The notes under the pieces are model-generated. The model searched no databases and was not told the origin of the DNA. It saw only the letters and a program-made list of their open reading frames with translations. The position numbers and the translations under genes are program-made. Shown piece after piece: positions 20,501 through 32,643 of a stretch of 64,000 nt of DNA (position 1 is its first letter; each line of letters begins with the position of its first letter). Location of the stretch: the NCBI RefSeq assembly GCF_002252675.1, contig NZ_NQKY01000014.1, positions 1 through 64,000 of the forward strand, written 5' to 3'. Source of the stretch: Synechococcus sp. BO 8801 (GTDB lineage Bacteria; Cyanobacteriota; Cyanobacteriia; PCC-6307; Cyanobiaceae).

Positions 20501-20890
20501 TCAGTTCTCACGGCTGAAGGCGGCGCCGCAGGCGCAGCTGCGCACCCCCGGTCCGGAGCGCACCAGGAACCCGCCGCCGCTGAGGTCGCCCCGGTAGTCG
20601 AGCTGGAGGCCCTGAAGCAGGGGCAGCTGGTCGCCGGGGGAATAGAGGGTGATGCCGTCGGCCCGGGCCACGGGAGTGCCGGACAGGTGGCCGGGGCGCA
20701 GGCGGATGGCCCAGGCCTCACAGGCGCCCTCCAGCAGCTCCAGGTGCATCAGCCCGGGGGTGCCCGCCACGGCCGCCTGCCGGCAGAGCTCGGCGGCGGC
20801 GGCGGCGGTGAGACGGAGGCTGTGGCCCCTGGGCACGGCGAGGCGGCGAATGGGGTGAGTCTGCCAGTGGGGGAGATCTGCCCAGGCCAT
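20501..20890 (-). CDS. HesB/IscA-like (A-type) iron-sulfur protein
   Basis: The 129-residue protein ends with LQLDYRGDLSGGGFLVRSGPGV followed by SCACGAAF, the pattern of A-type iron-sulfur carriers in which two cysteines (C119 and C121, family motif CGCG) and one upstream cysteine (here probably C57) bind iron or a cluster. The central region departs from the usual GCSG motif, so the activity may differ from standard IscA. It follows the phosphodiester-glycosidase-like gene by 16 bases on the same strand. Confidence 0.7.
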   Translation of the reverse strand: MAWADLPHWQTHPIRRLAVPRGHSLRLTAAAAAELCRQAAVAGTPGLMHLELLEGACEAWAIRLRPGHLSGTPVARADGITLYSPGDQLPLLQGLQLDYRGDLSGGGFLVRSGPGVRSCACGAAFSREN

Positions 20891-20906
20891 CAGTCCGTCA
20901 AGGCCA

Positions 20907-22760
20907 TCAGTCGGCCAGCGGCCGGCCGGCCGGCCCCAGGCTCGTGGCCGCTCCCCCGCCCCCGATGGGCACCAGGCCCAGGCCGTTGTGCACGGAGCCG
21001 GCCACGCCGCGCCCCTTGACCCGGTGGCTGCCGCCCATCACCAGGCCCGTGGAACTGCCCCCGTCGAGGTTGAGGGCATCCACCAGCCCCAACTGCTGCA
21101 GCAGCCAGGCGGTTTCGGAGAGGGTGGGCCCGGCGCCCCCCCCGGCGCCCTCCAGGGTCACCAGCCACAGCAGGGTGCCGTCGCTGCCCACCACGGTGCG
21201 GGGCGCCCCCTGGCGCAGGAAGGCGGTCCCGAACCCCTCGGCGCCGCCGTTGAGCACGATGCGGCCGTTCTGGAGCAGCAGCGGTCCGCCCCCCATCACG
21301 GAGGAGGCGTTGCCCACCGGATCGCTCGGCCGGCTCTCGATCCGCAGCCGATCCCCCTCGCCCCAGGGCAGGTCGGCCCCGCCGCGGGCCACCACCAGGG
21401 TGTCCTCCGGCCGCAGCGGCACCCCGGCCGCCAGCTCGGCGCTGCCGATCCGGCGCTGCACCTGGCCGCCGCTCAGCAGCAGGCCCGTCTCCGAGCCGGT
21501 CAGGGCCTGGTAGAGCCGGCCCCACTCGCCCGTGTAGCGGCTCAGGCCCCGCTGGGCCAGGCCGCTGTTCACCGTCAGCAGCGGCAGGCGCTGGCCGCGG
21601 TCATCGCTGATCCATTCCTCCAGCCGCAGGCGGCCGAAGCGGGGCAGGCTGCGGGGCTCCCAGCCCACAACGCCGCGGTTGAGGATCGGCCCGGACAGCC
21701 AGCGGCCCTGGTCCCGCAGGGCGCCGAGGGGAAGCCGGCGCACCCGGTTGAAGAAGCCGCCGTTGATCGCCACCAGGGCGTCCTGGCGCTGGGCCAGGGC
21801 CGTCAGGGAGCTGAGCCCCGCCATGCCGTCGGGGCGGCTGAGGGTGCGCAGCTCCAGGGGACCGCTGCGCGGATCGATCCGGACGGCGTTGACCAGGAAC
21901 CGGCTGCCGCCCACGTTGCGCACCTGCTGGTCCCAGCGCAGCTGGGACCCCAGCATGGCCAGCAGCCGCGGATCGATCGGAGCCGGTGCCTCCGGCGCCG
22001 TGCCGACGCTGCCGGCGCCCTGGGGCAGATCGATGACCACCCGGGCCGGATCCCCCAGGGTGAACGTGCGCAGGGGCGCGGCAGCACCGGGCACCGCCAG
22101 GGTCAGGTCCGTCCCGTCGCTGCCGCTGCGCAGGCCCCGGGCGGTGAGCAGGGCCAGCTGGTCGGGCCGGCTCAGCAGGGACAGCTGCAGGCCGCCCTCG
22201 CTGCTGCGCACCAGGGTGGGGCCATCGAGGTCGAGCACCACCCGCCGGACCCCGGCCTGCTCCGAGCTGCGCACCTGGAGCAGCCGGGGCGCCGGCAGGC
22301 GCAGATCCAGCCGCTCGCCGCGGCGCTCCACCGTCACGCCCACGTCCAGCAGGAGGGCGGCCACGTCGACGGCCACCTCGTCCGCCAGCGAGCGCTGCTG
22401 CGCCGGCGGCACCAGCAGCTCCCGGCCGAACCATTCCAGGGCCAGGGCGCCATCGGGCCGGGAGCGGCTGCTGAAGCCCAGCTGGCCTTCGAGCACCTCC
22501 AGCGGCAGCCACAGGGCCATCGGCCGGCGCGGGTCATCGCCGCTCCAGCGCCAGGCGGCCTGCTGGCTGCGGCCGTTGAGCGTCAGCCCGGTGCCGCCGA
22601 CCTCCGCGGCGGAGCCCGCGCGCATCGGCACGGGCCGGCTTGGACGCGGGGCCGCCGGTTCCGGCAGGGGCGGGGGCATCGGCGGCGGGGCTGCCCTGGT
22701 GACCGGTGGAGCTCCGATCAGGGCCAGCAGGGCCAGGGTGATCGGGAGAGTCCTGGCCAT
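20907..22760 (-). CDS. Exported phosphodiester glycosidase-like protein (NAGPA domain)
   Basis: The 617-residue protein has a signal peptide (ARTLPITLALLALIGAPPVTRA), Pro-rich linkers, and an N-terminal part with AMIN-like strands (VRRVVLDLDGP, ARVVIDLPQG). The C-terminal domain (from about 300) matches the phosphodiester glycosidase/NAGPA family: VAINGGFFNR, TVNSGLAQRG, VVGSDGTLLWLVTLEG and ALNLDGGSSTGLVMGG. This family cleaves sugar phosphodiesters or acts in exopolysaccharide metabolism. It is probably periplasmic and peptidoglycan-associated through the AMIN part. Two matched palindromes lie just upstream of its start. Confidence 0.75.
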   Translation of the reverse strand: MARTLPITLALLALIGAPPVTRAAPPPMPPPLPEPAAPRPSRPVPMRAGSAAEVGGTGLTLNGRSQQAAWRWSGDDPRRPMALWLPLEVLEGQLGFSSRSRPDGALALEWFGRELLVPPAQQRSLADEVAVDVAALLLDVGVTVERRGERLDLRLPAPRLLQVRSSEQAGVRRVVLDLDGPTLVRSSEGGLQLSLLSRPDQLALLTARGLRSGSDGTDLTLAVPGAAAPLRTFTLGDPARVVIDLPQGAGSVGTAPEAPAPIDPRLLAMLGSQLRWDQQVRNVGGSRFLVNAVRIDPRSGPLELRTLSRPDGMAGLSSLTALAQRQDALVAINGGFFNRVRRLPLGALRDQGRWLSGPILNRGVVGWEPRSLPRFGRLRLEEWISDDRGQRLPLLTVNSGLAQRGLSRYTGEWGRLYQALTGSETGLLLSGGQVQRRIGSAELAAGVPLRPEDTLVVARGGADLPWGEGDRLRIESRPSDPVGNASSVMGGGPLLLQNGRIVLNGGAEGFGTAFLRQGAPRTVVGSDGTLLWLVTLEGAGGGAGPTLSETAWLLQQLGLVDALNLDGGSSTGLVMGGSHRVKGRGVAGSVHNGLGLVPIGGGGAATSLGPAGRPLAD

Positions 22761-22771
22761 CGACGACGTCC

Positions 22772-22806
22772 TGCCTCTTGAGGCATAAATCCTGCCCCTT
22801 GAGGCA
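22772..22806 (-). promoter_or_regulatory. Two palindromic operator-like sites 21 bp apart
   Basis: TGCCTCTTGAGGCA (22772-22785) and TGCCCCTTGAGGCA (22793-22806) are near-identical palindromes spaced 21 bases centre to centre, two helical turns, so both face the same side of the helix. They start 12 bases upstream of the glycosidase-like gene ATG. This looks like a cooperative repressor or activator site. The motif is neither the cyanobacterial LexA nor the NtcA consensus. Confidence 0.6.
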
Positions 22807-22991
22807 AAAAGTTAGTCCCATCGCTCCGGGGAAGGGCGGCTGCCTAGGATCGATGGCTCGCCCTGTCGTCGCGGACACGGCTGCTGCACGGGTGACACGG
22901 CAGCTCCTCGGCAGACCCTTCCTGCCGGCTTCTTTAGGCTTGTTGTTTTCAAGCCATCTCCAGCTCCGTTTCAGCAGCACCAACCCGGCCT

Positions 22992-27596
<4,605 letters not shown>

Positions 27597-27615
27597 GCGG
27601 GTCTGCCGCTCAGGC

Positions 27616-27957
27616 TCAGAAGTCGTCGTAGACCTTCTGGAAGGCGGCGAAGGTGTCGTCGTTGTTCATGCCGGCCACGGCGATCGACGCGGCACCCAGG
27701 TGGGTGCTGCAGCTGATCGACAGGGCCATCGGCAGGCTGGCGTGGTCGGCGTACACCGAGCGGCTCTTGCCGGTGCCGACCACCTGGACGTCCTCGCTGA
27801 AGCCGTTCTTGCTCGCCACCTTCTTGGCGGTGTCCACGCAGGCCATCAGGTCGTTCACGCCCAGCACCACGTCCGAGTAGACGTGCGGCACCGCCAGGGC
27901 CGGCTCAGCCGGTGCAAGCAGGGCCAGCAGCAGGCCGAAGGAGGCGAGTTTGCTCAT
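27616..27957 (-). CDS. Small exported protein of unknown function
   Basis: The 113-residue protein has a signal peptide (MSKLASFGLLLALLAPAEPALA) and a mature part of about 90 residues with two cysteines (C40 and C83) that could form a disulfide. Features include GVNDLMACVDTAKKVASKNG and SISCSTHLGAASIAVAGMNNDD. I do not recognise the family. It converges on glsF with a 19-base gap and is followed upstream by lipA on the same strand (53-base gap). Confidence 0.7.
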   Translation of the reverse strand: MSKLASFGLLLALLAPAEPALAVPHVYSDVVLGVNDLMACVDTAKKVASKNGFSEDVQVVGTGKSRSVYADHASLPMALSISCSTHLGAASIAVAGMNNDDTFAAFQKVYDDF

Positions 27958-28010
27958 GACCGGACCGTGGGGCTGCGGGATTCTCATCCTGCCCCGGAGT
28001 CCGGTTCGGC

Positions 28011-28913
28011 TCAGCGCGGATGCTCCTGCATCAGGCGGCGCACCTCGCCGGCGTGGTAGCTGCTGCGGGTGAGCGGACTGCTCACCACCTGGAGGAAGCC
28101 GAGGTCGCCTTCCCCGTGACGGCGGAAGCTCTCGAACACCTCCGGCGACGCGAAGCGCTGGACCGGCAGATGTTTCGGGCCGGGGGAGAGGTACTGGCCG
28201 ATGGTGACGATGTCGACGGCGTGGGCACGCAGATCGGCCATCACGGCGCGGACCTCGTCGTCGCTTTCGCCCAGGCCCACCATCAGCCCTGACTTGGTGT
28301 AAGTGCGCGGCCAGCCCTCCCGTACCCGGCGCAGCAGTTCCAGCGAGCGCTCGTAGACCCCCTGGGGCCGCACCTGCCGGTAGAGCCGGGGCACGGTCTC
28401 GATGTTGTGGTTGAGCACCTCCGGCGCCGCCGCCATCACCGACGCCAGGGCCTCCCAGGCGCCGCACAGATCGGGCAGCAGGATCTCGATCGTGGTGAAG
28501 GGGGACGTGCGGCGCACGGCCTCGATGCAGGCCACGAACTGGCTGGCGCCGCCGTCGGCCAGGTCGTCCCGGTTGACCGAGGTGATCACCACATGGCTCA
28601 GGCCCATGCGTCGCACCGCCTCCCCGAGGCGCTCGGGCTCGGTGGGGTCCAGCGCCCGCACGCTGCGGTCGAAGTCGATGTCGCAGTAGGGGCAGGCCCG
28701 GGTGCAGCCCGGCCCCATGATCAGGAAGGTGGCGGTGCCGCCGGCGAAACACTCGCCGATGTTCGGGCAGCTGGCCTCCTGGCAGACCGTGTTGAGCTTG
28801 AGGTCGACCAGCAGATCAGCCACCGCCCCGATCCGCTCCCGCTGCGGCGCCTTGACCCTCAGCCAGGGCGGCTTGGCGGGGGCGGGCCGGGGGTCGCTGA
28901 CGGTCACGGGCAT
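28011..28913 (-). CDS. lipA: Lipoyl synthase
   Basis: The 300-residue radical SAM enzyme inserts two sulfurs into octanoyl groups on carrier proteins to make lipoate. It carries both iron-sulfur motifs: the auxiliary cluster C44-x4-C49-x5-C55 ([12 protein letters not shown]) and the radical SAM motif C70-x3-C74-x2-C77 (CTRACPYC), followed by DIDFDRS. Length fits LipA. It is divergent from the tRNA-Pro gene. Confidence 0.95.
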   Translation of the reverse strand: MPVTVSDPRPAPAKPPWLRVKAPQRERIGAVADLLVDLKLNTVCQEASCPNIGECFAGGTATFLIMGPGCTRACPYCDIDFDRSVRALDPTEPERLGEAVRRMGLSHVVITSVNRDDLADGGASQFVACIEAVRRTSPFTTIEILLPDLCGAWEALASVMAAAPEVLNHNIETVPRLYRQVRPQGVYERSLELLRRVREGWPRTYTKSGLMVGLGESDDEVRAVMADLRAHAVDIVTIGQYLSPGPKHLPVQRFASPEVFESFRRHGEGDLGFLQVVSSPLTRSSYHAGEVRRLMQEHPR

Positions 28914-28989
28914 CGCTGGGCTGTGCGGACTGTAGGGACGCCGGTCACGGTGGCCGGTCGCCGCGGGCCATCCCCTAAAGTCTGGCCAT

Positions 28990-29063
28990 CGGGATGTGGC
29001 GCAGCTTGGTAGCGCACTTCGTTCGGGACGAAGGGGCCGCAGGTTCGAATCCTGTCATCCCGA
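28990..29063 (+). tRNA. tRNA-Pro (anticodon CGG)
   Basis: A full cloverleaf is readable in 74 bases: acceptor CGGGATG with CATCCCG, D-arm GCGC/GCGC, anticodon stem CTTCG/CGAAG with loop TTCGGGA (anticodon CGG), T-arm GCAGG-TTCGAAT-CCTGT, discriminator A. CCA is not encoded. A run of six T follows at 29064-29069 and may act in termination. Confidence 0.95.
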
Positions 29064-29079
29064 TTTTTTCTTCTGACTC

Positions 29080-30924
29080 TCAGGCCAGGGCTGCTCCTGG
29101 ATAGCCCCGCGGGGTGACCATGCGGCCGTCCTGAACACGGGTGGAGCTGTTGCCCACCAGCACCAGGGTGAGCATGTCCACCTGGTCCTCGGGCAGGGTG
29201 CCCAGGGTGTGGAGGCTGAGCGCCTCTTCGGCGCGTCCCAGCTGGCGGGCCAGCAGCACCGGCGTGCTGGCCGGCCGGCCCTCCCCCAGCAGTTCGATGG
29301 CCCGGCCCAGCTGCCACGGCCTGCCGAGGGAGCGGGGGTTGTAGAGGGCCACGACGAAATCGCCGCTGGCGGCACCCTTCAGCCGCCGTTCGATCACCTC
29401 CCAGGGGGTGAGGCGGTCGCTGAGGCTGATGGTGCAGAAGTCGTGCATCAGCGGGGCCCCGGCCCGGGCGGCGGCCAGCTGCAGGGCCGAGAGCCCCGGA
29501 TGCACCGTGAAGGCCGGACGGTCGAGGACCGGCAGCTGCAGCCAGAGCTCCAGGGCCAGGCCCGCCATGCCGTAGATGCCGCTGTCCCCGGAGGAGATCA
29601 GGGCCACGTCGAGGCCCTGGCGGGCCAGGTCGAGGGCCTCGGCGCAGCGGGCCCGCTCCTCCGTCAGACGGCCTTCGCGGCGCAGCTGGTCGGGGCGCCG
29701 CAGGGGTTCCAGCAGATCGAGGTAGAGCCCGTAGCCCACCCACACCGTCGTGGAGGCCAGGGCCCGGCGGGCATCGCCGCTGAGCAGATCGATCGGGCCC
29801 GGACCGCTGCCCACCAGATGCAGGCTGCCCCGCTGCGGGGCCCACTGGCGATCGGCCAGGGCCACCGCCAGGGTGGCGGCACCCCGCTCCCCGCTGGCGG
29901 CCCGCCCGATCCGCTTCTCCACCAGCAGCCGGGGCGCGGTTCCGTCCTGGTCCGTCCCGGCCAGCTCCGTCAGCGGCCGGCCCGCCTCCCCTGCCGCCTG
30001 CAGGGCGGCGGCTTCGGCCACGCTGGGCGTGCCCATCTCCCGCGCCACCGCCTCCGAGGGATGGGGCACGGCGACCGCCGCCAGGGTGGCGGCGTCATAA
30101 AGGCGCAGGGGCCAGCCGTGCTGCGCCGCCAGGGCCAGCAGGGCGGGCTCATCCCCCTTGCGATCGATGCTTGCCAGGCCCGCCACGGCCTCCCGGGCCA
30201 GTCCCTGCTGCTCCAGGCCTTCCGCCACCAGCCGTTCCAGCACGGGCAGGCTCGTGTCCCGCTCGCAGCCGATGCCCAGCCAGAGGCTGGGGGGATGCCA
30301 GCGGCAGCCCGCGCCGCTGCGGGGCCCGATCACCAGGGCCGCCCCGCCTTGCTGGCTGCTCTCGTCCTGGCTGCCGTCGTCGTCGCCGCTGACGTTGGCC
30401 TCCAGCTCCTGCCACAGCGTGCTGCCCCCCTCCTGGCGCAGGAAGGGGCGGCGACCGCCGGCCGCCTCCACCATCAGCTCTCTCCAGTCGCCGGTGCCGA
30501 GGCGCCAGCCCCAGGCCTGGCCGAAGGCATCCAGGGGCAGCCGGCCCAGGCCGGCGCCGGCACCGGTGAGCACGGCCTGGCCACCGACCAGGGCGGCGAT
30601 CTCCTCGGCGAGGCGGTCGCCGCCGGCGCCATGGCCCCCCAGCAGGGGCACCACGAAGCGGCCCCTGGGGTCCACCACCAGTACGGCCGGATCGCTCTGC
30701 TTGTCACCGATCAGGGGGGCGATCAGCCGGGTCACCAGTCCGCAGGCCCCGACGGCCACCACCGCGTCAGCGCTCCCCCAGTGCCGCGCCAGCCAGGGGG
30801 CGGAGGCCTCCTCCTCCGGGCCCCGCACCACGGCCAGCAGACCGGCCTGGCGCAGCCGCTGCAGCATCGCTGCGGCCGTCGGGCCGAAGCCGAGGCCGAT
30901 GTGTCGCCGCGTCGTGTCGCTCAA
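29080..30924 (-). CDS. CbiG-CobJ fusion (cobalamin corrin-ring enzymes)
   Basis: The 614-residue protein fuses two B12-pathway enzymes. Residues 1-345 are CbiG-like (ADAVVAVGACGLVTRLIAPLIG, VVPLLGGHGAGGDRLA, then the C-terminal CbiG part LWLGIGCERDTSL), for opening and deacylation of the delta-lactone. Residues from about 365 are CobJ-like, precorrin-3B C17-methyltransferase (SLHLVGSGPGPIDLLSGDA, ALISSGDSGIYGM, VHPGLSALQLAAARAGAPLMHDF). The start is a TTG whose last bases overlap the stop of the upstream gene. It converges on tRNA-Pro. Confidence 0.92.
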   Translation of the reverse strand: MSDTTRRHIGLGFGPTAAAMLQRLRQAGLLAVVRGPEEEASAPWLARHWGSADAVVAVGACGLVTRLIAPLIGDKQSDPAVLVVDPRGRFVVPLLGGHGAGGDRLAEEIAALVGGQAVLTGAGAGLGRLPLDAFGQAWGWRLGTGDWRELMVEAAGGRRPFLRQEGGSTLWQELEANVSGDDDGSQDESSQQGGAALVIGPRSGAGCRWHPPSLWLGIGCERDTSLPVLERLVAEGLEQQGLAREAVAGLASIDRKGDEPALLALAAQHGWPLRLYDAATLAAVAVPHPSEAVAREMGTPSVAEAAALQAAGEAGRPLTELAGTDQDGTAPRLLVEKRIGRAASGERGAATLAVALADRQWAPQRGSLHLVGSGPGPIDLLSGDARRALASTTVWVGYGLYLDLLEPLRRPDQLRREGRLTEERARCAEALDLARQGLDVALISSGDSGIYGMAGLALELWLQLPVLDRPAFTVHPGLSALQLAAARAGAPLMHDFCTISLSDRLTPWEVIERRLKGAASGDFVVALYNPRSLGRPWQLGRAIELLGEGRPASTPVLLARQLGRAEEALSLHTLGTLPEDQVDMLTLVLVGNSSTRVQDGRMVTPRGYPGAALA

Positions 30925-32219
30925 GGCGTCACCCCCCCGTCGAGGGCGGCCAGGTCCTGGCTGTCCGGGGAGTCCTCTGGGCCGGTCTCCGCGCTGCCAT
31001 CCGCTGCCCTGTCAGCTGCTGGGATGCCGCCCGCCATCGGGCTTCCCTGCGGGGCCGGCACCTCCGCCTGGCCCGGGAGTCCCGGGTCGCTGTCCGGGCC
31101 CCCAGCCTCACCGGCCATGGCCAGCGGCGGCAGCGGCTCGGGCTGCGGCTCCTGCGGCTGCGCCGGTTCCGGCATCGCCGTGGCCTCCGGCTCCAGGGTC
31201 CCTTCGGATTCCTTCGTCTGCTCCGGCTCTGGCTCCGGCTCTGGCTCCGCCTCCGGCTCAGGGGCGGCCGGCGGCGGGGCCTCGCCCAGCAGGATGGCCA
31301 GCTCCGAGGCGGTGAGCCGCCCCTTCTGCCAGCGGGGCGGTTCGGCGCCGGGCTCCAGGATCACCTCACCCACCAGGCTGTTGAAGGGAGGGTTGAGGGG
31401 CTCGCCCAGGCCATCGAGCAGGTCGAGCTGGACCGCATTGCTGCCCGTGCGCCAGCCCTCCAGCCACAGGGGCGTCTGGCGATCCACCAGGAAGCTGTCC
31501 CCGTTGATGCTGACCCGCAGCCGCCAGCTGGCATCGCCGCTGCGCAGGTTCTGCAGCGGGGCCTCCAGCAGCAGCCAGTCGAGCAGCAGCGGTGTGCCGG
31601 CCGCCGTGCCGCGGGGGCTGACGGCGATCAGCTGGGGGCTGCCCGGGGCGGGTTGGCCGAGGGTATTGGCCGCGACCCTGTGCAGCCGGATCTGGCGCTG
31701 GGCACCGGGGTCCTTCACCGCTTCACCCCAGGGCCTGGCGGCGTAGACCGTGAGCCGATGGCTGCCGGGTTCCAGCGGCCGCATCGTGGTGGAGGTGGCG
31801 GTCAGCGGCAGGGGGTCATCCCCATCCAGCTGCACCACCAGGTGGGGGCCGAGGCCGATGGGGCCGGCATCCACCAGGGGCCAGTCCTCCACCCGCAGCT
31901 TCAGGGTCCAGGGACCGGCCGGCAGCAGGGCGCCATCGGCGGGCGAGACGATCTCCACCCGGGGGCGCCGCGTCTCCAGGGCCTCCTGCAGCTGCTGCAC
32001 CGCCAGGGGCGGGGCCACCTCCTGCTGGCTGGAACGTCCCATGGCGGGTGTGGCCGGGGCCGCGGCGCTCGGGCGGCGGCCCGGCAGGGAGAAGGCGAGG
32101 GCGGCAGGCGGCGCCAGGGTGAACACCAGCAGCAGGGCGGCCGCCAGCAGGCCGGCTCGGCAGACGTGCCTACGGACCGACCGTCCCGCGGCTCCACGCC
32201 CCTCTCCCCTGTCGCCCAC
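30921..32219 (-). CDS. Exported or membrane-anchored protein with a Pro/Glu-rich tail
   Basis: The 432-residue protein has an N-terminal hydrophobic segment (HVCRAGLLAAALLLVFTLAP). A beta-rich domain follows (RVEIVSPADGALLPAGPWTL, SHRLTVYAARPWGEAV) that looks like an Ig-like binding module. The tail is acidic Glu/Pro rich, with short EPEP and PEPAQPQEPQP repeats. I start it at the GTG at 32219; a TTG at 32294 would add 25 residues. It overlaps the CbiG-CobJ start by four bases, so the two are probably cotranslated. Function unknown. Confidence 0.6.
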   Translation of the reverse strand: MGDRGEGRGAAGRSVRRHVCRAGLLAAALLLVFTLAPPAALAFSLPGRRPSAAAPATPAMGRSSQQEVAPPLAVQQLQEALETRRPRVEIVSPADGALLPAGPWTLKLRVEDWPLVDAGPIGLGPHLVVQLDGDDPLPLTATSTTMRPLEPGSHRLTVYAARPWGEAVKDPGAQRQIRLHRVAANTLGQPAPGSPQLIAVSPRGTAAGTPLLLDWLLLEAPLQNLRSGDASWRLRVSINGDSFLVDRQTPLWLEGWRTGSNAVQLDLLDGLGEPLNPPFNSLVGEVILEPGAEPPRWQKGRLTASELAILLGEAPPPAAPEPEAEPEPEPEPEQTKESEGTLEPEATAMPEPAQPQEPQPEPLPPLAMAGEAGGPDSDPGLPGQAEVPAPQGSPMAGGIPAADRAADGSAETGPEDSPDSQDLAALDGGVTP

Positions 32220-32390
32220 GCGCGCTCCGTCATTCGTGGAGCCATTCTGCTTCGGGGGCCGAAGAGGGGTAATCGGCTGTTGAAATCGCTGCAAAATGCA
32301 GCAAGGGGTTATAGAAACCCCGCGGTTTTCCTGATTGTTACGTTGTTGACAACATGTCGCCAGACCGCAGTCGCAGCCTTGGAACCGCCG

Positions 32391-32408
32391 GGATTAAACC
32401 TTTGTAAC
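32391..32408 (-). promoter_or_regulatory. HLR1-like half-site upstream of psaA
   Basis: Read on the minus strand, GTTACAAA (32408-32401) is a perfect match to the HLR1 half-site (G/T)TTACA(A/T)(A/T). Two bases on, TTTAATCC is a weak second half. HLR1 is bound by the response regulator RpaB at high-light-controlled promoters, including psaAB in Synechocystis. It lies about 30 bases upstream of the -10 candidate at 32439. Confidence 0.4.
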
Positions 32409-32438
32409 TGGCGGCCGATTCGCCTTGTTTTCGACCCC

Positions 32439-32444
32439 TATACT
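32439..32444 (+). promoter_or_regulatory. Candidate -10 box of psaAB
   Basis: TATACT is a good -10 hexamer in an otherwise GC-rich region and would give a 5' leader of roughly 190 bases, normal for psaAB. No good -35 is found 17 bases upstream, which suits an activator-dependent promoter. Confidence 0.4.
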
Positions 32445-32517
32445 TCCGCCAGCGGTCCCCTTTCGGGGCCCAAAGCCCCAGTCGTGGCAAGGGATTTCTC
32501 CCCCATCGCGACTGGTG

Positions 32518-32545
32518 CCCATGGTCGGGGCTTCCCGGCCATGGG
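32518..32545 (+). promoter_or_regulatory. 12-bp stem-loop in the psaA leader
   Basis: CCCATGGTCGGG (32518-32529) and CCCGGCCATGGG (32534-32545) pair over 12 positions with one G-U wobble around the loop GCTT, about 100 bases before the psaA start. No T-run follows, so it is not a terminator. It could affect mRNA stability or be a processing site. The rest of the 424-base gap (32220-32643) holds no gene that I can see. Confidence 0.55.
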
Positions 32546-32643
32546 GCCCACCGATGGGGCCGGGACGGTCGCATGACCTGTCCCCGGCGTCCGTCGAAGG
32601 GGTGGACCCTCCACCTCGACCCCGTCCCTCGAGGAACGTCTCG

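Noticed and set aside
22807-22991. NtcA site for glsF
   Set aside because: No GTA-N8-TAC or close variant is present; only a short GGCTTG/CAAGCC hairpin was seen near 22937-22955.
31201-31260. Glu/Pro-rich repeats as a DNA repeat or CRISPR
   Set aside because: They are short coding repeats in the exported protein tail, without spacers or palindromic units.
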